The notes under the pieces were generated by a model that was not told the origin of the DNA, made no database searches, and saw nothing but the letters and a program-made list of their open reading frames with translations. Positions 1 to 6,302 of a stretch of 15,112 bases of DNA are shown in pieces. Numbering within the stretch: the stretch's first letter is position 1; each line of letters begins with the position of its first letter. The DNA comes from JAEYLA01 sp035561315. Lineage in GTDB: Bacteria; Bacillota; Clostridia; Christensenellales; CAG-138. The translations under genes and the position numbers were made by a program. The stretch spans positions 1-15,112 of the forward strand of contig DATMXR010000276.1 in assembly GCA_035561315.1 (NCBI GenBank), in the 5' to 3' direction.

Positions 1-27
1 CAATATTTGTTTTATATGGACTTAAAC

Positions 28-98
28 GACAAACGGCAAACCCGTCGAAAGGCGGCGACGCAAAGCTACAGGGCCTGAAATGGCAGCCAGCTACCGAA
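28..98 (+). promoter_or_regulatory. c-di-GMP-I (GEMM) riboswitch aptamer, copy 1
   Basis: The sequence follows the GEMM/c-di-GMP-I consensus: GGCAAACC (35-42), a short stem closed by a GAAA tetraloop (CCGTC/GGCGG around 47-50), GACGCAAAGC (57-66), then GGGCCT and GGCAGCC, closing with CTACCGAA (91-98). By hand alignment to the Vibrio Vc2 RNA, G35 matches ligand-contacting G20 and A62 matches A47, which stacks between the two guanines, so c-di-GMP is the expected ligand. The upper P3 arm is very short. A run of seven T follows at 104-110, but no stable hairpin directly precedes it, so I do not call it a terminator. The promoter must lie at or before the window start; the AT-rich stretch at 4-18 could hold its -10 element. 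Confidence 0.88.
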
Positions 99-103
99 AG
101 AAG

Positions 104-158
104 TTTTTTTGTTGTCCCCGGGAAAAGGTGGACAAGTTGCATGGGCCTTCCCCGATGC
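104..158 (+). other. linker between tandem aptamers with two hairpins
   Basis: The 66 nt between the aptamer cores begin with T7 (104-110). Two hairpins follow by eye: TTGTCC (112-117) with GGACAA (130-135), and GCATGGG (139-145) with CCC plus ATGC (about 150-158, one bulged base). Neither is followed by a T-run, so neither is a standard intrinsic terminator. They could space the two aptamers or take part in an expression platform. The role is inferred and unproven. Confidence 0.4.
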
Positions 159-228
159 GACAAAGGCAAACCCGTCGAAAGGCGGCGACGCAAAGCTACA
201 GGGCCTGAAATGGCAGCCAGCTACCGAA
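158..228 (+). promoter_or_regulatory. c-di-GMP-I (GEMM) riboswitch aptamer, copy 2
   Basis: This second aptamer has the same signature as copy 1: GGCAAACC (165-172), GAAA tetraloop (177-180), GACGCAAAGC (187-196), GGCAGCC (212-218) and CTACCGAA (221-228). The G20 and A47 equivalents are G165 and A192 by hand alignment. Its 3' end lies only a few bases before the purine-rich ribosome binding site (GAAAGGGG, 230-237) of the transglutaminase gene at 245. No terminator separates them, so control of translation initiation is the simplest model. The base just before GGCAAACC differs between copies (C34 and A164). Confidence 0.9.
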
Positions 229-244
229 CGAAAGGGGTATTTTT

Positions 245-1141
245 ATGAAGAAAGGGTTCCGGAGCATCGCATACCTGATGGGCGTGGCGTTTCTTTTCGC
301 CGTGCTGCCGGTCGGCGCGCTTGCGGCAACGGGCACGTTCGACCTTTCCAATGTATCCGCGGGGCATATCGCAGTCTGGTATGAGTCGGATAACGGCAAG
401 GCGCTCAAGGTCGGCATGCGGGACGACGACACCCGCATGATCCAATATTACGATTATGTCTCCGGAACCAGGGAAAGCTTTCCGCTTCCCGAAGGCGCGC
501 AGAACGTGACCGCCCTGCTCTATGAAAATATCAGCGGCAATTCATACCGCAAGCTGGACAGCGTAACGTTTATCAATTCTTCCAAGCCGGTTCCCGCGCG
601 GCCCATACCGGCGGCGGGAAATTCTTCCGCGCAGAACGAGGCCGCAAAAAACCTTCCCTCCGGCGCGGCAAAATACCTGGGCAGCGTAACGGAAATCTCC
701 TTCCGCGCCGGGGACAGCGTTTCCGGCAAGGCTGCGGAGCTTACGGCGGGGAAGGGCACGACCCAGGAAAAGGCGATGGCGATCTACAGCTACATTGTCA
801 AGAATTTCTCGTATGATTATGACCTGTATTATGATGTGATTGAAGGCAGGGTCACGCGCTATACGCCCAACCCCAGCTCCATACTCAAGGCCAAAAAGGG
901 TATCTGCTACGACATCGCCTCGCTGTATGCGGCCATGTGCCGCAGCGTGGGCATCCCCGCCAAAATGGTCAAGGGCGACAGCAAGCCCGCGGGCGGCTAC
1001 CATGCCTGGAACAGCGTGTATGACGACGCTTCGGGCGAATGGGTGTCCATGGACCTGACGCTGGATATGTCGAACCGCCGCGGCGGGACAAGCAAATGGA
1101 GGACCATTGGAAGCGGATACTCCGCGTCCAGTTCTGTATAA
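245..1141 (+). CDS. secreted transglutaminase-like (TGc) domain protein
   Basis: The 298-residue protein has a signal peptide of about 28 residues (MKKG, hydrophobic core, GALA-AT cleavage), so it is exported. Residues 29-115 look beta-rich with no named family. The C-terminal part is a transglutaminase-like domain with the papain-type triad: Cys221 (KGICYD), His253 (GGYHAWN) and Asp270 (SMDLTLD). Such domains act as cross-linkers or, more often in bacteria, as cysteine proteases or cell-surface modifiers; the substrate cannot be told here. The ATG at 245 is supported by AAAGGGG at 231-237. Two c-di-GMP riboswitches lie directly upstream, so expression should follow c-di-GMP, the signal for the motile-to-sessile switch. 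A role in surface attachment or wall remodelling is inferred. The gene stands alone and ends before the hairpin at 1163. Confidence 0.85.
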   Translation: MKKGFRSIAYLMGVAFLFAVLPVGALAATGTFDLSNVSAGHIAVWYESDNGKALKVGMRDDDTRMIQYYDYVSGTRESFPLPEGAQNVTALLYENISGNSYRKLDSVTFINSSKPVPARPIPAAGNSSAQNEAAKNLPSGAAKYLGSVTEISFRAGDSVSGKAAELTAGKGTTQEKAMAIYSYIVKNFSYDYDLYYDVIEGRVTRYTPNPSSILKAKKGICYDIASLYAAMCRSVGIPAKMVKGDSKPAGGYHAWNSVYDDASGEWVSMDLTLDMSNRRGGTSKWRTIGSGYSASSSV

Positions 1142-1162
1142 GTGTAACACCCCCTCCAAGGA

Positions 1163-1200
1163 AAACGGCTGTATCCACTCCGGATGCAGCCGTTTCTTCT
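1163..1200 (+). terminator. likely bidirectional intrinsic terminator
   Basis: AAACGGCTG (1163-1171) pairs perfectly with CAGCCGTTT (1187-1195). The stem continues inward through TATCC/GGATG, giving 14 bp including one G-T pair and a 5-nt loop. A T-rich tail (TTTCTTCT) follows on the plus strand, and TTTTCC follows on the minus strand. It sits between the converging ends of the transglutaminase gene (1141) and the minus-strand peptidase gene (1221), so it probably serves both. Confidence 0.85.
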
Positions 1201-1220
1201 GTAAAGGAGTTAAAAAAGGG

Positions 1221-1877
1221 TTAACCGGATTGATTCCAGGGAGCATGCGGCTTCATCAGCGCCTGCCAGGTGGCCCCGTCCGCAGCGCCGGTTGCGGGGA
1301 GGCCGTTTTTTTGCTGGAAGCGCCGGACGTCCGCGGCGGTGGAGGCGGAAAAGCAGCCGGTCAGTCCGGAGGAAGAAAGCCCGTGCTGGATCAGGGCGTC
1401 CTGCAGCACGAACACATGCACGCCCCGCATGCCCGGGTCGATGCGCGGATATCCGCCGCAAAGGCTGGCCGGAGGCAATACGCTGATTTCGGCATGCACC
1501 CAGCCCGGCGTCATAAACAGCGGCTCCACGCTTTGAAACCCCGCAGCCGCCAGCGCGCGGCGGGCAATCGAAAGCTGGCTCGCGCTGTTGAGGTTGTAGC
1601 CAAAATCAAACGCGAGGCCCGCGTAGTGCGGCGACTGCCCCACGTGCCCCCCTTCCGATACGCGCCGGAACGCGTAGCGCACGGGATGCTTTGCGCTTAT
1701 CATCAGCTTTTCCGCGGCGGCGACGGCCCTGATATCCGTCCAAAGTATGGGAGATTCGCTCTTGCCCCGGAACGCGCGCACGGTTAGCATCCCGTTTATG
1801 CTGCCCGGCATGGGCTCCTCGGGCTTCAAGTCCCGCATGATCCAATCCCCGGACTTCGGATCGAAAACAAAGACCAT
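1221..1877 (-). CDS. M15-like zinc peptidase with C-terminal peptidoglycan-binding domain
   Basis: The 218-residue protein has two parts. Residues about 45-135 resemble the M15 (DD-carboxypeptidase/endopeptidase) fold, with likely zinc ligands His84 and Asp91 (SPHYAGLAFDF) and His128 (GWVHAEI). The usual acidic residue just before the last histidine is not evident, so activity is uncertain. Residues about 150-210 match the peptidoglycan-binding type 1 repeat (LQDAL, TAADVRRFQQKNGLPATG, TWQAL). No signal peptide is visible, so the protein is cytoplasmic, released by lysis, or exported another way; a prophage-derived or spore-related endolysin is possible. The start at 1877 is backed by GGAGGTGGGG just upstream on the minus strand. 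The gene converges on the transglutaminase gene and shares its terminator. Confidence 0.72.
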   Translation of the reverse strand: MVFVFDPKSGDWIMRDLKPEEPMPGSINGMLTVRAFRGKSESPILWTDIRAVAAAEKLMISAKHPVRYAFRRVSEGGHVGQSPHYAGLAFDFGYNLNSASQLSIARRALAAAGFQSVEPLFMTPGWVHAEISVLPPASLCGGYPRIDPGMRGVHVFVLQDALIQHGLSSSGLTGCFSASTAADVRRFQQKNGLPATGAADGATWQALMKPHAPWNQSG

Positions 1878-1898
1878 GCCTTACCCCCACCTCCCGCC

Positions 1899-2062
1899 TT
1901 GGTATACGTCCTTTTTTAATGTATGACCACCGCCTGTGAACGGTGAAAAGAGCGCTTGTCTTACAGGAAGCGCCGCATTGCGCGGATTCTCAACAGATGA
2001 ATAAGCCCGTTTGAGGGCTTAAGGTGTCGGCGCTTTAAAGCGCCGACGATGATTATATTTTT
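1899..2062 (+). ncRNA. candidate small structured RNA with own promoter
   Basis: This gene-free stretch has a plausible promoter: TTGGTA (1899-1904), 17 bases, TATGAC (1922-1927), which would start RNA near 1934. Two early stems exclude each other: CCTGTGA (1933-1939) with TTACAGG (1961-1967), and GCGCTT (1952-1957) with AAGCGC (1968-1973). Next come TAAGCCC (2002-2008) with GGGCTTA (2015-2021) and a perfect 22-nt palindrome at 2026-2047. A T-rich tail ends at 2062, as a loose terminator would. No RNA family was recognised. The promoter is only 4/6 in each box and the T-run begins several bases after the last hairpin, so this remains a candidate. Confidence 0.3.
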
Positions 2063-2097
2063 CACATGACTCTCGGCCTGTATAAAAACCCGCTCCG

Positions 2098-2117
2098 CAA
2101 AGTCCGCCGGGACTTTG
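2098..2117. repeat. perfect 8-bp hairpin upstream of the serA promoter
   Basis: CAAAGTCC (2098-2105) pairs fully with GGACTTTG (2110-2117) around a GCCG loop. It ends 14 bases before the -35 box at 2132. No T-run follows on either strand, so it is not an intrinsic terminator. As DNA it could be an operator; its function is unknown. Confidence 0.45.
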
Positions 2118-2131
2118 TAAAGCAATCAGCA

Positions 2132-2160
2132 TTGCGCGGTTCCCCGTCAAAGGGTATAAT
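2132..2160 (+). promoter_or_regulatory. sigma-A promoter for the serA operon
   Basis: TTGCGC (2132-2137) and a perfect TATAAT (2155-2160) are separated by exactly 17 bases. Transcription would begin near 2167, leaving a leader of about 144 nt before serA at 2311. This is the strongest vegetative promoter match seen in the window. Confidence 0.75.
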
Positions 2161-2166
2161 GCTATT

Positions 2167-2310
2167 AATTCATATGTGGGAGGTTACCCTTTTGGGCCGA
2201 CTTCGCTTAGGCAACCGCATCCATCCTCCATTTTATGGATACAGCGCCGTATCGTCCGCGGATTTCCCGCGCGCAATATATTTTATTTAAAGAAAGGTTT
2301 TAAAAGGGAT
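2167..2310 (+). promoter_or_regulatory. structured 5' leader of serA, possible unknown regulatory RNA
   Basis: The predicted leader is long and foldable. GGTT (2182-2185) can pair with AACC (2213-2216), enclosing CCC-TTTT-GGG (2187-2196) and a second small arm. ATCCAT (2219-2224) pairs with ATGGAT (2235-2240); its 10-nt loop contains CCTCC (2225-2229), complementary to GGAGG (2179-2183). That could form a pseudoknot and competes with the GGTT/AACC stem. CGCGG (2257-2261) with CCGCG (2267-2271) then precedes an AT-rich run, like a weak terminator. No T-box, SAM, THF, glycine or other known motif was recognised. Ribosome binding site candidates are AGAAAGG (2291-2297) and AAAAGGG (2302-2308). 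Confidence 0.4.
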
Positions 2311-3489
2311 ATGCAGCATTTTTTAACGCTCAACGCCATATCCGACGCGATCTATGAGGCGCTCAAACCCGACCGTTACGTCGTTTCCGATCATGAAGAG
2401 GACCCGGCTGCATTGCTCGTGCGCAGCGCGGACTGCAGAAAAAGGCCGCTCAATCCCTCCCTTCTGGCCGTCGCCCGGGCGGGCGCGGGTATAAACAACA
2501 TCCCCGTCGAGCTTTGTACGCGGGCCGCAATCGCGGTTTTCAATACCCCGGGCGCAAACGCCAACGCCGTAAAGGAGCTGGCGCTTTGCTGTATGCTGCT
2601 GGCCTCCCGCAACGTGCTCGAAGGCGTCGCGTGGGCAAACAGCCTTGTTGGCGAGGATATCCCGCTGCAGGTGGAGCAGGGCAAGCGCAAGTTTGTGGGC
2701 GGCGAGCTTGCGGGCAAGACGCTCGCCGTCATCGGCCTGGGCGCGATCGGCGTCATGGTCGCCAACGATGCGCACGCCATCGGCATGCAGGTGTACGGGT
2801 ACGACCCGTTTATTTCCGTGGAGCACGCATGGGGGCTTTCCCGCTCGGTATGCCGCGCCGCCTCCCTGGAGGAGATCCTCCCCCGCTGCGATTATGTGAC
2901 CATACACGTGCCGCTTATGGAGGCGACGAAAAACTATTTAAACGCCCGGACGCTTTCCCTGATGAAGCCCGGCGCGATCCTGTTGAATCTCGCGCGCGGC
3001 GAGCTTGTGGATACCGCGGCGGTGCTCGCCGCCGTGAAAGCGGGCACGATCTCCCGCTATGTGACGGATTTTCCGGACGCCGCACTCATTCACCGCCCCA
3101 ATGTCATCTGCGTGCCGCATCTTGGCGCGACCACGCCCGAAAGCGAGGAAAACTGCGCGCGCATGGCGGCGCGGGAACTCGACGACTATCTGACCTACGG
3201 CAACATCACAAACAGCGTGAATTTCCCGCAGTGCGTAATGGGGCCTTCCGGCTCCTACCGCGTATGCGCGCTGCACCGCAACATCACCAACATGGTGGGG
3301 CAAATTACCGCAATTATCGCCGGCGAAAAAGGCAACATTACCAACATGATCAACAAAAGCCGCGGGGATATCGCGTATTCCATACTGGATCTCGACAATC
3401 CCCTGCCCGATAAGGCGCACGCACGCCTGAACGGAATAGAGGGCATGATGCGCGTGCGCACGTTCTGCCTGAACCCCGAGGTTTGCTGA
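2311..3489 (+). CDS. serA: D-3-phosphoglycerate dehydrogenase with ACT domain
   Basis: The 392-residue enzyme oxidises 3-phosphoglycerate to 3-phosphohydroxypyruvate with NAD, the first committed step of serine synthesis. The Rossmann motif GLGAIG is at 142-147, catalytic Arg229 lies in LARGEL, and catalytic His270 lies in PHLGA. The C-terminal ACT domain (about 318-385) suggests feedback by an amino acid, probably serine. The usual catalytic Glu (DVFE in most SerA) falls in a DFPD segment (253-256) with Asp at that place; I recall DFP in clostridial SerA, so this may be normal for the lineage. I chose ATG 2311 because the open frame extends upstream through the promoter at 2132-2160, and MQHFLTLN is a normal start for this form. 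The neighbours are DUF1015 and aspartate kinase; serC, often adjacent, is not in the window. Confidence 0.9.
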   Translation: MQHFLTLNAISDAIYEALKPDRYVVSDHEEDPAALLVRSADCRKRPLNPSLLAVARAGAGINNIPVELCTRAAIAVFNTPGANANAVKELALCCMLLASRNVLEGVAWANSLVGEDIPLQVEQGKRKFVGGELAGKTLAVIGLGAIGVMVANDAHAIGMQVYGYDPFISVEHAWGLSRSVCRAASLEEILPRCDYVTIHVPLMEATKNYLNARTLSLMKPGAILLNLARGELVDTAAVLAAVKAGTISRYVTDFPDAALIHRPNVICVPHLGATTPESEENCARMAARELDDYLTYGNITNSVNFPQCVMGPSGSYRVCALHRNITNMVGQITAIIAGEKGNITNMINKSRGDIAYSILDLDNPLPDKAHARLNGIEGMMRVRTFCLNPEVC

Positions 3490-3521
3490 CGCCCGAAAAG
3501 GGCCCGCTTTTGATTTGCCGC

Positions 3522-3539
3522 TTGGCTTAAACAAGCCAA
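3522..3539 (+). other. intercistronic hairpin between serA and DUF1015
   Basis: TTGGCTT (3522-3528) pairs perfectly with AAGCCAA (3533-3539) around an AAAC loop. No T-run follows, so termination is unlikely. It may mark an mRNA processing or stability point in the 71-nt gap. Confidence 0.4.
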
Positions 3540-3560
3540 AGAACAACACGGAGGCTACGT

Positions 3561-4904
3561 ATGAACAAATACCCAAACGACATTGGCGTAGGCGTCCCCA
3601 ATGTATTCCTTCCCAGACCCGGTACGGATTTTTCCAGGTGGGCCGTCGTCGCGTGCGACCAGTACACCTCGGAAAAAGAGTATTGGGAGGAGGCCAGAGC
3701 ATATATCGGCAGCGCGCCCTCCACGCTCAACCTCATCCTCCCCGAAGCGTACCTGGGCCAGCCTGACGAGGCCGAGCGCATACGTGCCATACAGGCGGGT
3801 ATGCGGGACTATCTTTCCTCAGGCGTATTGGAGGAACAGGAAACGGGCTTTGTGTTCGTGCGCCGCCGGGCGGAGGGCAAGGAGCGCCTCGGGCTGGTGC
3901 TGGCGCTGGACCTTGAACAATATGATTATAAAAAGGGCGCAGCCACGCTCATCCGCGCCACGGAAGGGACGATCGTGGAGCGCATCCCGCCCCGCCTCCG
4001 CATCCGCGAGGGCGCGCCGCTGGAGCTGCCGCACATACTGGTGCTCATAGACGACCCCGGCCGCACCGTGATCGAGCCGCTCCAGGCAAAAACCGCGGGC
4101 ATGAAGAAGCTCTACGATACCGACCTTATGAAGGGCGGCGGGCATGTCACAGGGCACCTGGTCAGCGGTAAAGAGGATATCTTCGCCGTGCTCGGAGCAC
4201 TCGCCGCGCTGACCGACAGGGCCGCGTTTGAAGCGAAATACGGCGCGGGCCACGCCCCCCTGCTGTTCGCCATGGGGGACGGCAACCATTCTTTCGCCAC
4301 CGCGAAGGCCGCGTGGGAGAACATCAAAAAAACGCTCTCTCCCGCCGAACAGGAGACGCACCCCGCCCGTTACGCGCTGGTGGAGCTTGAAAACGTGCAC
4401 GACGAGGGCATCGTGTTCGAGCCCATCCACCGCGTGCTGTTCGGCGTTGCGCCCGAAATCGCCGTGGAGCGGCTCGGGGCGCTTCTCGCTTCGGAAAACG
4501 GGGATGTGCTGACCCATTATTATGCGAACGAGGAAGAACTGGACCACGACGTACGCCATCCCGAAAACGGCGCGCATGTTCTTCCGTTCTATTATGGGGA
4601 AAAGATGGGCTGCTTTGAGGTGAAGACGCCCAAACAGCAGCTGAGCGTAGGCACGCTGCAAAACGCGGTCGACGCGCTTTTGAAGGAGTTCCTGCACAGC
4701 GAGGTGGATTATATCCACGGCGCGGACGTTGTAAGAAAACTTGCAAACGCGCCGGACGCCGTGGGCTTTTTGCTGCCCGCCATGAAAAAGAGCGAGCTGT
4801 TCCCGACCGTCGTGTACGACGGCGCGCTCCCCCGCAAAACCTTCTCCATGGGCGAAGCCTGCGAGAAGAGATATTATATGGAATGTAGAAAAATTTTACC
4901 GTAA
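3561..4904 (+). CDS. DUF1015 family protein
   Basis: The 447-residue protein belongs to the DUF1015 family, whose function is not established. The diagnostic motif is MGDGNHSFATAKAAWE, starting at residue 238; other DUF1015 members carry DGHHRYETA here. That motif recalls the DGxHR signature of the ParB/sulfiredoxin-like fold, which includes an archaeal free-serine kinase (SerK); the link is by motif resemblance only. There is no signal peptide or membrane segment, so it is cytoplasmic. The start is set by CGGAGG about 7 bases before ATG 3561. It lies 71 bases after serA and 19 bases before aspartate kinase on the same strand, matching the recurrent serA/serC-DUF1015 association in Clostridia. 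A role in serine or phosphoserine metabolism is the best inference. Confidence 0.85.
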   Translation: MNKYPNDIGVGVPNVFLPRPGTDFSRWAVVACDQYTSEKEYWEEARAYIGSAPSTLNLILPEAYLGQPDEAERIRAIQAGMRDYLSSGVLEEQETGFVFVRRRAEGKERLGLVLALDLEQYDYKKGAATLIRATEGTIVERIPPRLRIREGAPLELPHILVLIDDPGRTVIEPLQAKTAGMKKLYDTDLMKGGGHVTGHLVSGKEDIFAVLGALAALTDRAAFEAKYGAGHAPLLFAMGDGNHSFATAKAAWENIKKTLSPAEQETHPARYALVELENVHDEGIVFEPIHRVLFGVAPEIAVERLGALLASENGDVLTHYYANEEELDHDVRHPENGAHVLPFYYGEKMGCFEVKTPKQQLSVGTLQNAVDALLKEFLHSEVDYIHGADVVRKLANAPDAVGFLLPAMKKSELFPTVVYDGALPRKTFSMGEACEKRYYMECRKILP

Positions 4905-4923
4905 CCGGAGGAGAACACACGCA

Positions 4924-6246
4924 ATGAAGGTCAAGGTCGCAAAGTTTGGCGGAAGCTCCCTCGCTGACGCCGCGCAGTTCCGCAAAGTCAAGGCCATTAT
5001 GCTTTCCGACGAAGCGCGCATGTTTGTGGTGCCGTCGGCGCCCGGCAAGCGAACGTATAAGGACGAAAAGATCACGGATCTCCTTTACCGCTGCCAGCAG
5101 CTTGCGAGCCTGGGCGAGCATTTTGAAGAGGTGTTTGACGTCATTGCGCAGCGGTATATCGATATCGCGCAGGAGCTGGAGCTGACGCTGGACATTCGCC
5201 CTTGCCTGCAGACCGTGTGGGCGGATATCAAGCATGGGGCGTCCGCGGATTACGCCGCAAGCCGCGGGGAATATTTAAACGGCCTCCTGCTTGCGGACTA
5301 CCTTGGCTTTACGTTTGTGGACGCCGCGGAAGTCATCCGCTTTACCGCCGAGGGCAAGTTTGACGCGGAAAAAACGCAAAAGCTGATGCAGCAAAAGCTT
5401 GCGGGCAAGAAGCGCGTTGCGGTGCCCGGCTTTTACGGCGCAATGCCGGACGGGAGCATCCGGGTGTTCCCGCGCGGCGGCTCGGATATTTCGGGCGCGA
5501 TCGTAGCGCGCGGCGTAAACGCCGACATCTACGAGAACTGGACGGATGTTTCCGGCTTTTTGATGGCCGACCCGCGGATTGTAAACGACCCCAGGCCCAT
5601 ACGCTCCATCACGTATTCCGAGCTTCGTGAGCTTGCCTATATGGGCGCCACCGTCCTGCATGAGGATTCCATATTCCCCGTGCGGCAGGCCTGCATCCCC
5701 ATCAACGTCCGCAACACGAACGCGCCGGAGGAACCCGGCACGCTCATCATACCGGATGACGACGGCGAACCGCTGGGCGGCAAGCTTACGGGCATCGCGG
5801 GGCGCACGGGCTTTACCGTCATCGCCATCGCGAAGGACAACATGCACAGCGAGGTGGGCTTTGGCTACAAGGTGCTCTCCGTGCTCAAAAACCACAACAT
5901 ATCCTTCGAGCATATCCCCACCGGCATCGACACGATGTCCGTGGTGCTCGCGGACTCCCAGCTCGAGGGAAAGCGCAACGCGGTGCTCGACGAACTGATG
6001 GAGGCATGTGAATCCGACTGTGTGGAGATACACGACAACCTCGCTTTGATCGCCACAGTGGGCCGCGGGATGGTACACTCCATAGGTATCGCGGCGAAGC
6101 TGTTCGGCGCTTTGGCGAAGGCGGGCGTCAACATCCGCATGATCGACCAGGGCTCGAGCGAGATGAACATCATCGTGGGCGTGGAAAGCGACGAGTTCCC
6201 GACCGCCGTGCGCGCCATATACGAGGCGTTCAAGGACGAAAAGTAA
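4924..6246 (+). CDS. lysC: aspartate kinase (monofunctional, ACT-regulated)
   Basis: The 440-residue enzyme phosphorylates aspartate to aspartyl phosphate, the first step toward lysine, threonine and methionine. Visible motifs are KFGGSS (7-12), the substrate-binding ASRGEYLNG, FPRGGSDISGA and WTDVSGFLMADPRIV in the kinase domain (1 to about 290), and two C-terminal ACT units. The first contains GFGYKVLSVLKNHNISFEHI; the second contains HSIGIAAKLFGALAKAGVNI and GSSEMNIIVGV. Feedback by lysine or threonine at the ACT interface is expected for the family, but the effector cannot be read here. No homoserine dehydrogenase is fused. CGGAGGAG precedes ATG 4924 with good spacing. It is the last gene of the serA transcript and is followed by a strong terminator. 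The symbol is by function; paralogues may exist elsewhere. Confidence 0.93.
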   Translation: MKVKVAKFGGSSLADAAQFRKVKAIMLSDEARMFVVPSAPGKRTYKDEKITDLLYRCQQLASLGEHFEEVFDVIAQRYIDIAQELELTLDIRPCLQTVWADIKHGASADYAASRGEYLNGLLLADYLGFTFVDAAEVIRFTAEGKFDAEKTQKLMQQKLAGKKRVAVPGFYGAMPDGSIRVFPRGGSDISGAIVARGVNADIYENWTDVSGFLMADPRIVNDPRPIRSITYSELRELAYMGATVLHEDSIFPVRQACIPINVRNTNAPEEPGTLIIPDDDGEPLGGKLTGIAGRTGFTVIAIAKDNMHSEVGFGYKVLSVLKNHNISFEHIPTGIDTMSVVLADSQLEGKRNAVLDELMEACESDCVEIHDNLALIATVGRGMVHSIGIAAKLFGALAKAGVNIRMIDQGSSEMNIIVGVESDEFPTAVRAIYEAFKDEK

Positions 6247-6267
6247 AGGGTAATAAAAGCAGATTAG

Positions 6268-6296
6268 GCGGCCATCCGGACGGGTGGCCGCTTTTT
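6268..6296 (+). terminator. intrinsic terminator of the serA-DUF1015-lysC operon
   Basis: GCGGCCATCC (6268-6277) pairs with GGGTGGCCGC (6282-6291), a 10-bp stem with one T-G pair and a GGAC loop. Five T follow directly (6292-6296). It lies 21 bases after the aspartate kinase stop. Confidence 0.93.
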
Positions 6297-6302
6297 GCCG
6301 CC

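Larger units (their letters stand above)
35..228 (+). repeat. 64-nt perfect direct repeat (35-98 and 165-228)
   Basis: Positions 35-98 and 165-228 are identical and offset by 130 bases; the flanks diverge immediately on both sides. The repeat covers the aptamer core, including the P2 loop and P3 arm, which normally vary between GEMM RNAs. Identity in variable positions points to recent duplication or gene conversion rather than selection on the consensus alone. Confidence 0.95.

Noticed and set aside
109..384. 91-residue open frame across aptamer 2 into the transglutaminase gene
   Set aside because: It runs through the riboswitch and out of frame into a clear gene, and its peptide just translates the aptamer repeat.
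2066..2290. 74-residue open frame before serA
   Set aside because: It overlaps the strong promoter at 2132-2160, has no ribosome binding site and resembles no family.
2176..2310. N-terminal extension of serA by 45 residues
   Set aside because: The extension translates the untranslated leader and is not SerA-like; ATG 2311 gives a normal SerA start.
2167..2310. T-box or other known riboswitch before serA
   Set aside because: The T-box GGGTGG-ACCGCG block and the cores of the SAM, THF, glycine, lysine and M-box motifs were not found by eye.
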